Assembly: GCA_025924315.1 (NCBI GenBank)
Contig: JAICIO010000060.1
Coordinates: forward strand, 1 to 33,203
Source of the DNA: Phycisphaerae bacterium
Lineage (GTDB): Bacteria; Planctomycetota; Phycisphaerae; Tepidisphaerales; Tepidisphaeraceae
Direction: 5' to 3'
Length of the DNA: 33,203 bases
This document shows positions 14,626-22,738 of the stretch, piece by piece. The translations under genes and the position numbers were made by a program. Under the pieces are notes generated by a model that was given only the letters and a program-made list of their open reading frames with translations, did no database searches and was not told the DNA's origin. Position 1 is the first letter of the stretch, and each line of letters starts with the position of its first letter.

Positions 14626-16452
14626 TCATGTGCTCGGGGTCGTGTCGACGAGGCTCAAGAGCGATTGCCCCGGCTTCGGCGCAAGCGGGAAATCCGACGT
14701 GATCACCTGCAGATCGCCCGCCTCATTGATCAAGAGCAGCGGCGTGGCGCCTTTGTTCAATTCGTTGTACGCGTCAAACGTAAATTCATCCGAAAACTTA
14801 GTTCGCTTGATCTTCGCGCCTCGAGCAATGCGCGATGCGAGCGATTCATAGGTGAGATTCGGCGCGAAGAGGACACGGCCGGTGAGCTCGTGCGAAACCT
14901 TTTGTTTTCCTTCTTTCGCTTCGCGCGCTTCGGGCGCCAATTGATAGACGCTCGATCGCCCGAAGATGCGGCTGAAATGCAGCGCCGCCAGCGCGTTCAC
15001 TTCTTCATTCGGTGTTAGCGCAAGCAGTTGATTGATGCCACTTCCTTCGACGCGTTCGAGCACGCCTTCGGATGTGACGCTCTGAGGAAACGTCGCGAGA
15101 TTCGCAAGCCGCGCCGCGGAGATGTTCGCGGGATTCGTATCGACCAGCAGCACCATCCGGTTTTCCTGCTGCAGCGCCTCCGCGACGGCGCGCGCGAGGG
15201 GATTCGCGCCCGCGATCACGAATCCTCCCGAACCTTTCGCGGTCAACCCGAGCCATTTCGCGAGCGGTTTCGCACCGAGCCCGTATACCAGCACGGTGCA
15301 GACGATCACGGCGAACACGAGGGGGACGAGGCGATCGGCCTCGGGAAGGCTCGCGGCGCGAAGTCGAATCGCAAACACCGCCGCGACGGACGCGGCAACG
15401 ATCCCGCGCGGCGCGACCAGGCTCGTGAAAAGTCGCTCACGCCAAGTAAGCGTTGAGCGGATCGTCGAAAGATAAACCGAGAGCGGCCGGGCGATAACAA
15501 TCAGCACGAGCAGGAACAATCCCGTTCGGCGATCGAAGAAATGCATCTGCGACGCATCCAGCCGTGCGCCGAGCATAATAAACAGGCTCGAAACCAGCAG
15601 GATGCTCAGGTTCTCCTTGAACTTCAGGACGTGATGAAACGGCACGTGCTTCTGGTTCGCGAGGATGATTCCCATCACTGTGACCGCGAACAGACCGGAC
15701 TCGTCCTGAAGCACGTTTGCCCCGACAAACGCAGCGATGACGAACATCAGGGCGACGGGCGCTTCGAGATAATCCGCGACCCAGTAGCGGCGAAACAGGA
15801 AGATCAGCACGATCGCTGCGACCGCTCCGAACGCCCCTCCGATCAGCAGCGTCTTGAAGATCGCGACGAGCATGGTCGCCGCCAGATGCTCCAGTCTTTG
15901 TGGTGTTTGCACCGCTTCGAAGACGAGCAGCGCCAGCACCGCGCCGATTGGATCGATAACGATTGCTTCCCATTTCAAAAGCGGCCCCGTCTGTCCGATT
16001 GGCTTCACATGCCGCAGCAACGGGCCGATCACCGTTGGTCCCGTCACGATCAGAATCGCGCCGAGCAGCAGCGCGATCTGAACCGGCAGCTGCAAGACCC
16101 ACATCGCGCTGAACGTGACGATCGCCCACGTCGCCAGCGCGCCGATGCTCACGAGGTTGCGCAGCGGCCGCCCGACCTGCCGAATGTCCGCGAGGCTGAG
16201 CGTCAGCCCGCCTTCAAACAGGATCACCGCGACGGAGAGTGAGACGATTGGGAAGAGAACGCTCCCCAGCAGTTCATCGGGATTGAGGAGCTTGGTTCCG
16301 TGAATCCACTCGGCGATTGGCCCGACGCAGAAGCCGAAGAGCAGAAGAATCAGGATCGCGGGGACTTTCAGGGCCCAGGCGAGCCATTGGGCGCCGATGC
16401 CCAGCACGATGATGGCGGCGATGCCGAGGAGGAGATGATGCGTGTCAGGCAC
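14626..16452 (-). CDS. CPA1-type monovalent cation/proton antiporter with RCK domain
   Basis: A 608-residue protein. The first ~400 residues are 12 or so membrane helices of the NhaP/CPA1 type, with the motif GAILIVTGPTVIGPLLRH (about 136-153) in the exchange-site helix and FEGGLTLSLADIR (about 79-91). A cytosolic TrkA-N/RCK domain follows (about 410-510; GFVIAGANPLARAVAEAL and a D at the end of strand 2, LLVDTNPAN), suggesting nucleotide or ligand gating. The final ~90 residues form a further small domain. It probably exchanges Na+ or K+ for H+ across the inner membrane. The start is a GTG at 16450-16452 without a clear ribosome-binding site. Confidence 0.9.
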   Translation of the reverse strand: MPDTHHLLLGIAAIIVLGIGAQWLAWALKVPAILILLLFGFCVGPIAEWIHGTKLLNPDELLGSVLFPIVSLSVAVILFEGGLTLSLADIRQVGRPLRNLVSIGALATWAIVTFSAMWVLQLPVQIALLLGAILIVTGPTVIGPLLRHVKPIGQTGPLLKWEAIVIDPIGAVLALLVFEAVQTPQRLEHLAATMLVAIFKTLLIGGAFGAVAAIVLIFLFRRYWVADYLEAPVALMFVIAAFVGANVLQDESGLFAVTVMGIILANQKHVPFHHVLKFKENLSILLVSSLFIMLGARLDASQMHFFDRRTGLFLLVLIVIARPLSVYLSTIRSTLTWRERLFTSLVAPRGIVAASVAAVFAIRLRAASLPEADRLVPLVFAVIVCTVLVYGLGAKPLAKWLGLTAKGSGGFVIAGANPLARAVAEALQQENRMVLLVDTNPANISAARLANLATFPQSVTSEGVLERVEGSGINQLLALTPNEEVNALAALHFSRIFGRSSVYQLAPEAREAKEGKQKVSHELTGRVLFAPNLTYESLASRIARGAKIKRTKFSDEFTFDAYNELNKGATPLLLINEAGDLQVITSDFPLAPKPGQSLLSLVDTTPST

Positions 16453-16508
16453 GCGGTGTAGTTAACGCAATCTCGTTCGATTGGGAATGCCGATTTGAGC
16501 GCGCGCAC

Positions 16509-16540
16509 AAAAGCCCCGGCTGCTAGCAGCCGGGGCTTTC
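16509..16540 (-). terminator. Intrinsic terminator of the receiver-GAF gene
   Basis: AAAGCCCCGGCTG and CAGCCGGGGCTTT form a near-perfect stem around CTAG. On the minus strand it is followed by CTTTTG. It lies 27 bp downstream of the receiver-GAF stop and upstream of the antiporter start, so it separates the two leftward units. Confidence 0.8.
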
Positions 16541-16566
16541 GATTACTTCGAATGATATCGACACAA

Positions 16567-17736
16567 CTAGAACGGTGGCGCTTCGCCGCGCTTCCACCAG
16601 TCGGCGTCGTTGCGCGGATCCTTGCGCTTGCGCTTCGGCGGCTCGTCGCCGCTTTCTGTCTCCGTGTCGGCGTCGTCGCGATATTCTTCTTCGTACTCGT
16701 CTTCGTCGCCGTCGCCTTCGCGAACGACACCCGCGAGCGCGGTGGCGAAAATCGGGCAGATCGCCTTGATCATCGCCGCGTCTTCATCCGTGAACGGCGA
16801 TTTGGCGTCGCGGAAGAGAACGAGCGTCGCGAGCGTTTCGCCCAGATACGTGCAGTTGATTCCGATGAGCGACTGCCCCGCCAGCGGGCTGAGCCCGGGC
16901 GTGAGATGGTGCGCGAGTTCCTCGCTATTGAGCTGCACAAACCCTTCGCGATTGACCATCGGCAGCAGCGTTTTCTTGATCGCGTCGGTCAGTTCGGCTT
17001 CGCCCGCGATCGTGTACTTCATGTACGCGCCGAGCTGGAAATCCGAATCATCCGCCGCAAGCCAGATCGCGACGTTGCAGTAGCCGGCGCGCTTGAGGAT
17101 CCAGTCCATCGCGTGGCACAGCAACTGCTCGAGATCCTTCGCCTCGTGCATCAGCTTGCGGAAGCCTTCCTGGTTTCGCAGATCTTCCATCTGCCGCGAA
17201 AGCTCACCGTAGGCGGTGATCAGGTCATTGCAGAGCAGATCGACCTTCTTCGTGACGGTGTGGCGCGAGATGTTCAGTCGGCGCACCGCATCACGAAGGC
17301 GCGAGAGGCGCTTGTCGTTTTTCGCTTCGATGCGCTGGCGCTGCAAAGCGCGGCCGACGCGATCGAGCAGATCTTCGGCGTTAAACGGCTTGGGAAGGTA
17401 ATCGATCACGCCGGCGCGCAGCGCGTCGATCGTTCCGGCGACGCTGGGCTGGCCTGTGATGACGATCGCGCCCGCATTCGGTTGTTTCTTACGCAATTGC
17501 GGAAGAAGCGACATGCCATCGCCGTCGGGCAGATGGATATCCGCGACGAGCAGTTCGATCTCTTCGGAATCGATGATCTTCTTCGCCTGTTGGATATCTT
17601 GTGCGATGAAGACGCGGCAGTTGATCTTTCCGCCAATGACGTCGCGCAACACATCCTGCAGATGCGGCTCGTCATCGACGATCAGCACCCGCGGTCTGGT
17701 CTTGGCGGCGCTCGCTGCGGTGACGGTCGGGGCCAT
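16567..17736 (-). CDS. Response regulator: receiver, coiled linker, GAF-like domain, acidic tail
   Basis: A 389-residue protein. The receiver domain (about 16-130) has all key residues: Asp21-Asp22, phospho-acceptor Asp66 (VADIHLPD), Thr94 (VITG) and Lys116 (LPKPF). A helical linker follows (about 130-195), then a GAF-like domain (about 200-345) with AIWLAADDSDFQLGAYMKYT and CTYLGETLATLVLFRD. The last ~45 residues are very acidic and then basic (EDEYEEEYRDDAD, KRKRK). There is no DNA-binding or output enzyme domain. The ATG at 17734-17736 is chosen for its GAGGAAGAGGGAGAG leader; the longer frame runs into a repeat. It follows the HDOD kinase gene by 100 bp, so it is a likely phosphorylation target of it. 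Confidence 0.85.
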   Translation of the reverse strand: MAPTVTAASAAKTRPRVLIVDDEPHLQDVLRDVIGGKINCRVFIAQDIQQAKKIIDSEEIELLVADIHLPDGDGMSLLPQLRKKQPNAGAIVITGQPSVAGTIDALRAGVIDYLPKPFNAEDLLDRVGRALQRQRIEAKNDKRLSRLRDAVRRLNISRHTVTKKVDLLCNDLITAYGELSRQMEDLRNQEGFRKLMHEAKDLEQLLCHAMDWILKRAGYCNVAIWLAADDSDFQLGAYMKYTIAGEAELTDAIKKTLLPMVNREGFVQLNSEELAHHLTPGLSPLAGQSLIGINCTYLGETLATLVLFRDAKSPFTDEDAAMIKAICPIFATALAGVVREGDGDEDEYEEEYRDDADTETESGDEPPKRKRKDPRNDADWWKRGEAPPF

Positions 17737-17760
17737 GTGTAGTTCTCTCCCTCTTCCTCG

Positions 17761-17825
17761 TTTAGCGGCGAGCTTGCTCGCCCTGTCGTCTGCGTCAACC
17801 ATCGCGAGCAAGCTCGCGGCTAAAC
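17761..17825. repeat. Inverted repeat, TTTAGC family
   Basis: The left arm TTTAGCGGCGAGCTTGCTCG (from 17761) and right arm (17804-17825) are reverse complements with one mismatch, separated by about 21 bp. Each arm holds the palindrome CGAGCTTGCTCG. It lies 11 bp after the HDOD kinase stop and 24 bp before the start of the receiver-GAF gene. Bases 17801-17821 recur exactly at 25724-25744. Confidence 0.85.
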
Positions 17826-17836
17826 GCAGATGTTAC

Positions 17837-20149
17837 TTATGCATTTTTTCTAGCTATATCTCTGTCTGACTGCGACTGCGTTTTCACTCCGGGCAACAGC
17901 ACCAGCGCACGCGTGCCGTATGTCGGGCGGCTTTCGAGCTTGATCGAGCCTCCGCTCGCTTCAACCCAACGCAGCGCTTTACTCAATCCCATCCCACGAC
18001 GACGGCCGGCCTGCTTGCTGCTGAAGAACGGATCGAACGCACGCTTGAGCGTTTGCTCTTCCATTCCCGTGCCATTGTCCGCGATCGTGATCACCACGCG
18101 ATTCGACAACGCGTCGTACGCGCCGTGGATCGTGATCGCGCCGGTTTTCTCGTCCGTCGCCTGCAGCGCGTTGTCGATCATTTCGAGCATCGCGCCGCAC
18201 ACCTGGTCCCGATCGACGCGTACCATCGGTACATCGCCGAACGTGACCTCTATGGTCCTATCGGCTGGATCGGTGTGCGTCTTGGCCTCGTGCAGGGCAC
18301 GGTCGACTAATTCCGCCGGATCGATCTCCGTGAGCGTCGGCGGAACGGGCTTCGCGAAGTCCATCAGCTCGGTAATGATCTGGCTGAGCCGATGTGATTG
18401 ATCGTAAATGAGATGCGCGCTGGCCTTGAGTTTTGGGTCCTCTAATTGTGCCGCCAGCAGCTGTGATCGGCCCGAAATTACCGCGAGCGGATTGTTCATT
18501 TCATGCGCCGCGCCCGCGGCCATCTCGCCGACGGTAATGACGGTCTTCGTGCGCAGAATTTCGTTTTGTGCGCTCTGCAACTCTCGATTCGCCTCGGCGA
18601 GCTGCTCGGCGAGGGTCCGGGCTTCTTCACGGATCTGAGTGGTCCGCAATGCGAGGCTCCAACCGCCCGCGAGGGCCGTTAGTTCCTGGATCTGATTGGC
18701 CAGCCGCTGCGCTTCGCCCGCGGGCGCGCCCCAGATTACGCCGCCAATGCACACACCGTCGGCTTCGAGGCAGATCCAATAACGCTGATCGTGACCCAGC
18801 CGCGGGCTGATCGCCTGCAGCAGCCATTCCATTTCCGTGTTGGTCTTGAGAATCGGGCCCTCGCCGAGCGCCGGCTTGATGCGTGTGGCACAGCCGCCCC
18901 CGGCTGTGCTCTTTGTTTGTTCGGAAGACACAGTCGAGGGCGACTGTGCCACATATTCGATCACGGTCGTATCGAACACATCGCCGTGCTGATCGACCAT
19001 CAACGTCTCGGCGAAATCCTTGCCGGGCGAGAGCGAGAAGACTGCGGCACTGGAAACGTCGAGGACTTCAACCGCGGTTTGCCCAATCGCGTGCAGCACC
19101 ATCTGTGGCGGAGCGTCGGGACGCAGCTCGGCGTGGAAGCTGCTGAGCGCATCGAAGAATTTCGCCCGGATCGCAAGACGACGATTCTTCGTCGCGAGCT
19201 GCGAACTGACTTTGCCCAGTTCCTTATTCGCCTGCGACAACGCCTGTTGATACAGCTCGCCGGTCGTGGAACGACCAAGCCCAAGCGCTTTGGCGCGTTG
19301 CTCGATCTGCGCCACGAGCTTCTCGAGCGCGCGCTCAATCATCGCCGGCTGAATGTGCAGCAAATCCATCAGCTGCTGCTGCGAAACGGTCTGCGTGTAG
19401 TTTCCGCTGTAACCGAGGTGCTGCTGGCGGACGATGATGTCGGCCAAGGTGATGAGGTTGACGAGATTCGGCTGCTTAACCGTCGCCGGCAGCGCTTCCG
19501 GCGTTTGCCCATGCAACCAAATGCAATCGCGGATCGACGCCGGCAGCTGCCAGCGTTCCCCGAGGCGCTTGCCGACGACCATGTGATCGAGCCCGATCAC
19601 CTGGCGTTCGACGTCCGCGATGTTTCCGCGCAACAGATCGGCCGCTTCGACGACGCGGTTAAAGCTCTTAGGCAACACCGCGTCGAGCGCCACTTTTCCG
19701 AGATCGTGCAACAATCCGCAGACAAACGCCTCGCCCGGATCGATCTCACTGCTCTGCCCCGCCAGCAATTCCGCGCAGCATGCGACCGCCACGCAATGCT
19801 TCCAAAACTCGTCGCGATTGAAATGGGTTTCTTTCGGTTGCTGAGCCTGGAAGGTCTCAAAAACACTGACCGCCAGCACCGCGCTGCGAAGCGCCTCAAA
19901 GCCAAGCAGCACCACCGCGCGCTCGACCGAATTCACTTCGCCACGCACGCCGGAATCGGCGCGATGAACGAGTTGCAGAATACGGGCCGTCAGAGACGGA
20001 TCCGATTGAACCAGCCTCACAACCTGCGAAACCGATGCGTCGTCGCTGCCGGTAATTTCCAGAATGCGCAGCGCCACCGTCGGCAGCGTCGGAAGCTCTT
20101 CCAACTGCTGCAAGATCAAGTCAACGCGCTTATCGGGCTGATTGGCCAT
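17837..20149 (-). CDS. HDOD-domain sensor histidine kinase
   Basis: A 770-residue soluble signalling protein. The N-terminal HDOD domain (about 10-220) keeps an HD pair in LLHDLGK (148-149), although many HDOD proteins are thought to be non-catalytic. A coiled stretch and a GAF-like region follow (about 335-505), then a second coiled segment. The kinase core has H-box His549 (GAAHEMNNPLA), N-box Asn660, the DNGTG box at 691-695 and the GMGL lid at 719-722. There is no membrane helix, so sensing is cytosolic. Residues about 399-422, in the GAF-like region, are encoded by an inverted repeat (18884-18953). The ATG at 20147-20149 is preceded by a repeat array. It probably phosphorylates one or both neighbouring receiver proteins. 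Confidence 0.9.
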   Translation of the reverse strand: MANQPDKRVDLILQQLEELPTLPTVALRILEITGSDDASVSQVVRLVQSDPSLTARILQLVHRADSGVRGEVNSVERAVVLLGFEALRSAVLAVSVFETFQAQQPKETHFNRDEFWKHCVAVACCAELLAGQSSEIDPGEAFVCGLLHDLGKVALDAVLPKSFNRVVEAADLLRGNIADVERQVIGLDHMVVGKRLGERWQLPASIRDCIWLHGQTPEALPATVKQPNLVNLITLADIIVRQQHLGYSGNYTQTVSQQQLMDLLHIQPAMIERALEKLVAQIEQRAKALGLGRSTTGELYQQALSQANKELGKVSSQLATKNRRLAIRAKFFDALSSFHAELRPDAPPQMVLHAIGQTAVEVLDVSSAAVFSLSPGKDFAETLMVDQHGDVFDTTVIEYVAQSPSTVSSEQTKSTAGGGCATRIKPALGEGPILKTNTEMEWLLQAISPRLGHDQRYWICLEADGVCIGGVIWGAPAGEAQRLANQIQELTALAGGWSLALRTTQIREEARTLAEQLAEANRELQSAQNEILRTKTVITVGEMAAGAAHEMNNPLAVISGRSQLLAAQLEDPKLKASAHLIYDQSHRLSQIITELMDFAKPVPPTLTEIDPAELVDRALHEAKTHTDPADRTIEVTFGDVPMVRVDRDQVCGAMLEMIDNALQATDEKTGAITIHGAYDALSNRVVITIADNGTGMEEQTLKRAFDPFFSSKQAGRRRGMGLSKALRWVEASGGSIKLESRPTYGTRALVLLPGVKTQSQSDRDIARKNA
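18884..18953. repeat. In-frame inverted repeat inside the histidine kinase gene
   Basis: Arms 18884-18911 and 18927-18953 are imperfect reverse complements starting TGTGGCACAG. Each arm is itself a hairpin: CACAGCCG with CGGCTGTG in one, CACAGTCG with CGACTGTG in the other. The differences between the arms are matched by compensating changes within each arm. The element is 70 bp, in frame, and encodes residues about 399-422 (AQSPSTVSSEQTKSTAGGGC and flanks), a low-complexity stretch between GAF-like strands. Confidence 0.85.
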
Positions 20150-20160
20150 TCAAATCTTGG

Positions 20161-20240
20161 AACCGCAGATGAACGCAGATGCACGCAGATCAGAAACCCT
20201 CTTCTAAATTATCTGCGTTTATCTGCGTTCATCTGCGGCT
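20161..20240. repeat. Inverted pair of three 10-bp-phased CGCAGAT units
   Basis: The left arm (20161-20190) is AACCGCAGAT, GAACGCAGAT, GCACGCAGAT: three units at exactly 10-bp spacing. The right arm (20211-20240) is ATCTGCGTTT, ATCTGCGTTC, ATCTGCGGCT, the inverted form with the same spacing. The arms match at all but a few positions. It lies 11 bp upstream of the HDOD kinase ATG, in its leader. The sequence type is, as I recall, a common intergenic repeat in other genomes. Confidence 0.85.
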
Positions 20241-20262
20241 AAAACTCCGTCCTGTTTCATTA

Positions 20263-20296
20263 GCAAAGCCCAGAGAGGTCAGTCCCTGGGCTTTGC
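20263..20296 (-). terminator. Hairpin downstream of the HTH-receiver gene, probable terminator
   Basis: GCAAAGCCCAG and CTGGGCTTTGC form an 11-bp stem around a 12-nt loop, 24 bp beyond the stop of the HTH-receiver gene (20321). The T-run on the minus strand is short, so termination may be partial. It would let the HDOD kinase be expressed separately. Confidence 0.6.
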
Positions 20297-20320
20297 CTTA
20301 TCGCTTTATTGTCCGCCAGT

Positions 20321-20884
20321 TCACACCGCGAGCAACTCACCAATTCGTTCGATGAGCTTTTCGATGTTGAACGGCTTCTTCACGAACTCGTCCGCGCCGC
20401 TCTTAAGCAGGTCGTTGATCTCGTCCTGATTCACGACGCCCGAGACGATGATGATCTTCGTCTGCTCGAATTCCGGCTTTTCGCGGATCGTGCGGCAGAC
20501 CACGTTGCCGTTCACGTCCGGCAGCATGTAGTCGAGGATGATCAGGTCGGGCCCGAACTCCTGCGTCATCATGCCCGCGTCGTAACCAGTGGCCGCGGTC
20601 TTCACTTCGAAGCGTCCGTCGCGTTCGAGGACGTCAACGAAGAGTTCCACGATTTCCGGATCGTCGTCCACCACGAGGATCTTGCTCTTGCCGCTGTCCA
20701 AGGCATCCGGCGGAATGCCGTTGTCCTTCATGAACTGGATCAGCGCATCGCGCGGAATGCGACGGAATCGGCTGCCCGGCACGCGAAAGCCACGCAGTCG
20801 GCCGCTGTCGAAACAGCGAATGATGGTCTGCTGCGAGACCTTGCAGATCTCGGCAGCCTCGCCTGTGGTGAAAACGCTCTTCAT
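20321..20884 (-). CDS. HTH-receiver protein (MerR/excisionase-like HTH fused before a REC domain)
   Basis: A 187-residue protein with a domain order opposite to ordinary response regulators. Residues 1-55 form an excisionase/MerR-like winged helix (FTTGEAAEICKVSQQTIIRCFDSGRL, then RGFRVPGSRFRRIPRDAL). Residues 67-187 are a full receiver domain with acidic Asp73-Asp75, phospho-acceptor Asp118 (LIILDYMLPD), Ser148 and Lys170. It likely binds DNA in a phosphorylation-dependent way. The ATG at 20882-20884 has GAGG 5 nt upstream. A 9-bp inverted repeat at 20931-20984 in its leader may be its own operator. It leads the leftward signalling cluster. Confidence 0.9.
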   Translation of the reverse strand: MKSVFTTGEAAEICKVSQQTIIRCFDSGRLRGFRVPGSRFRRIPRDALIQFMKDNGIPPDALDSGKSKILVVDDDPEIVELFVDVLERDGRFEVKTAATGYDAGMMTQEFGPDLIILDYMLPDVNGNVVCRTIREKPEFEQTKIIIVSGVVNQDEINDLLKSGADEFVKKPFNIEKLIERIGELLAV

Positions 20885-20930
20885 AATCGCCTCAGTCGGG
20901 CGTTCGTGTTCGCCCGTTAACTTTGGTCAT

Positions 20931-20984
20931 ATGGTTAAAGCCGGGATCAGTTGACCCACTTCCCCATCTTTCCCATTTAACCAT
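20931..20984. promoter_or_regulatory. Inverted ATGGTTAAA sites, possible operator of the HTH-receiver protein
   Basis: ATGGTTAAA (20931-20939) and TTTAACCAT (20976-20984) are exact reverse complements with a 36-bp spacer, so their centres are 45 bp apart. They lie 47-100 bp upstream of the HTH-receiver start, in the 372-bp gap shared with the divergent pseudopilin-like gene. A pair of inverted half-sites on either side of a promoter would suit a regulator with an excisionase-like fold that bends DNA. Confidence 0.45.
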
Positions 20985-21256
20985 CGGAAGAGCTTTGCAG
21001 CAACTTGAGCAGAAGACGACTGGCAACATTTTTCGGGTACGCACCGCGCAAAAACTGCCGCCTCTCGTACAGCATTTTTTGTTGTTATCGGGCCAATCCA
21101 ACGCGCGCGCTCGCGCGGCTCCGAAAGGACTTCATTTCGCGGTGCTTGTGTTTGAGCTCACCAACCTCGGCGATCCATGTCCCGTTGTTGCTAACCTTAC
21201 CCGGGGCAGGGACTTTTGCATTGTCGCACGGTGGTTCCCCTAATACATTGGCCCCC
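20985..21256. other. Remainder of the divergent gap, no gene seen
   Basis: No credible ORF or RNA is visible. A CGCGCGCGCTCGCGCG-like self-complementary run lies near 21100-21116. A weak promoter-like TTGCAT ... TAATAC lies near 21220-21246, with a 19-bp spacer, upstream of the pseudopilin-like gene. Neither is strong. Confidence 0.3.
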
Positions 21257-22189
21257 ATGGATTTCAACAGACGGTCGCCGATACGATCTTCGGGCTCAGG
21301 TTCTTGCCAAACAAAACGGATTAAGGGATTTACGCTGGTGGAATTGCTCGTGGTGATCGGCATCATCGCGGTGCTCGTCTCGTTGCTTCTCCCGGCCCTT
21401 TCGCGAGCGCGCGAGGCAGCCAATAAGACACGCTGCCTCTCGAATCTGCATCAGATTGGCATCTATCTTCAACAGTATCAGACTCAGTTCCACGGTGCCG
21501 TTCCGGTGTACAACCTGAGCAATTACGCGGCGGAGCTGGGCTACTTCGCCTACTCGGATCGCGACAAGTGTTATAGCGGCCTGGGGTTGCTGGTCCCCGC
21601 GCATATCGTCAAGGGCGAAGGCGCCAGTGGAGATGGCGAGGGACGGATCTTTTATGACCCCGAAACGGAAACGCAGTATTCGACCAACTGGTTCAATTAC
21701 AGAAATCCAACCGCCCCGTGGGCGAGCAACCCTTGGTGTGCCGGACCAGAGATGCCAGGATACAACACGCGCGTGACCTATTCGCTCCGTCCCGAATACT
21801 TCAGTCGCTACGACAACACAGGCGGACAGCACTTGGCCGCATTCCCCGCGGGCCGATTCGACATGGATCGCACCACCAAAAGCAGCTCCAAGTACATCAT
21901 CAAAGACACCGGCGCAATTGCCAAACCGTGTTTCCCCCACGCCAGCGACTTCGCGAACCGCAATAGCTCAGCGCTTATCATGGATCTGAATAATTCGATC
22001 GGCAATCGAGCAGCGGTGCACAGGGGAGGGATTTGCGCTTTGTTCAACGATTGGTCTGCGAAACTCATTGCGACCGACTACATCCGCCGCTTCATCAACG
22101 AAATGAATAAGCAGGAGGCGATCAACGCGAACTCGAAGGCAACGCGCCGGGCTCATTTTGACATGTGGCAGGCCATGGATCGCTTTTAG
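21257..22189 (+). CDS. Pseudopilin-like protein with type IV prepilin N-terminus
   Basis: A 310-residue protein. A short positively charged leader ends at Gly24, followed by [20 protein letters not shown], the classic prepilin peptidase site: cleavage after Gly24, with Glu29 at position +5. The helix leads into [20 protein letters not shown], the pattern of the large DUF1559-like/type II pseudopilin families of Planctomycetes. The rest is a beta-rich domain with aromatic loops and a late segment [17 protein letters not shown], resembling the H-x-G-G-x-N-x-x-F-x-DG signature of these families. It is probably exported and assembled or anchored at the cell surface. The ATG at 21257 (MDFNRRS) fits the leader length; the frame extends upstream without support. 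Confidence 0.85.
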   Translation: MDFNRRSPIRSSGSGSCQTKRIKGFTLVELLVVIGIIAVLVSLLLPALSRAREAANKTRCLSNLHQIGIYLQQYQTQFHGAVPVYNLSNYAAELGYFAYSDRDKCYSGLGLLVPAHIVKGEGASGDGEGRIFYDPETETQYSTNWFNYRNPTAPWASNPWCAGPEMPGYNTRVTYSLRPEYFSRYDNTGGQHLAAFPAGRFDMDRTTKSSSKYIIKDTGAIAKPCFPHASDFANRNSSALIMDLNNSIGNRAAVHRGGICALFNDWSAKLIATDYIRRFINEMNKQEAINANSKATRRAHFDMWQAMDRF

Positions 22190-22230
22190 AAGCGCTGCAT
22201 GTGCGTCGCCATCCCGACAGCATCCTGTGA

Positions 22231-22251
22231 CATAGCCCTGTTCAGGGCAAT
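22231..22251. repeat. 21-bp palindromic element, copy 2
   Basis: The exact reverse complement of 8031-8051, with the palindrome GCCCTGTTCAGGGC. It lies in the 115-bp gap between the pseudopilin-like gene and the STAS gene, 53 bp before the STAS start. Confidence 0.75.
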
Positions 22252-22304
22252 GGAACATCGACTTCTTCACGCGACAATGCTGGGTTGTCTGCGAAGGAGT
22301 CGTC

Positions 22305-22718
22305 ATGTTTGCGGCATTTCTGCATGTATTGTCTGGGAACAGTTCTCGCGACGAGCTCGATGAGCTTGAGATCCGCCAGTGGCACACGGCCCACGCGATC
22401 ATCGTCCGCGTCTTTGGCGAATTGTGGTCGACCAACATCAGCCAGTTTCGCGAAGCGATGGACGAACTGGTCGCTCAACCGAAGCGCATAATTGTCGTGG
22501 ATCTGACCGGCGTGACGTTTATCGGCAGCGAGGGGATCCGCGCGCTGTTTCAGATCGCGAAGGAGTTGGCGTCGCGCGGCGGAGAATTGCGCGTCGTCGT
22601 CCCACCCTCACCTGTGCGCGACACCTTCGAAACAACACTCATGCATCGCGTTTTGAAAGTTCACGAAAACGTCGCGGATGCACTGCACGCCGCTTGCGGC
22701 TTAGCGGAAGCGCACTAA
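22305..22718 (+). CDS. STAS-domain protein, anti-sigma factor antagonist type
   Basis: A 137-residue single-domain protein of the SpoIIAA/RsbV class. After about 28 residues the STAS fold begins (AIIVRVFGELWSTNISQFREAM). The phosphorylatable serine motif is VDLTGVTFIGSEGIRAL with Ser75. Such proteins bind anti-sigma kinases when unphosphorylated and release a sigma factor. No partner kinase of the RsbW type is next to it, and the kinase and sigma factor at 27331-31141 belong to other families. The ATG at 22305 has GAAGGAG 6 nt upstream. It converges with the glycoside hydrolase-like gene, with 20 bp between stop codons. Confidence 0.88.
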   Translation: MFAAFLHVLSGNSSRDELDELEIRQWHTAHAIIVRVFGELWSTNISQFREAMDELVAQPKRIIVVDLTGVTFIGSEGIRALFQIAKELASRGGELRVVVPPSPVRDTFETTLMHRVLKVHENVADALHAACGLAEAH

Positions 22719-22738
22719 GCCGCAATCGGAATGAAAAT

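Noticed and set aside
18791-20242. 483-codon plus-strand ORF opposite the HDOD kinase
   Set aside because: The opposite strand encodes a kinase with all catalytic motifs. The long open frame is a result of codon bias.
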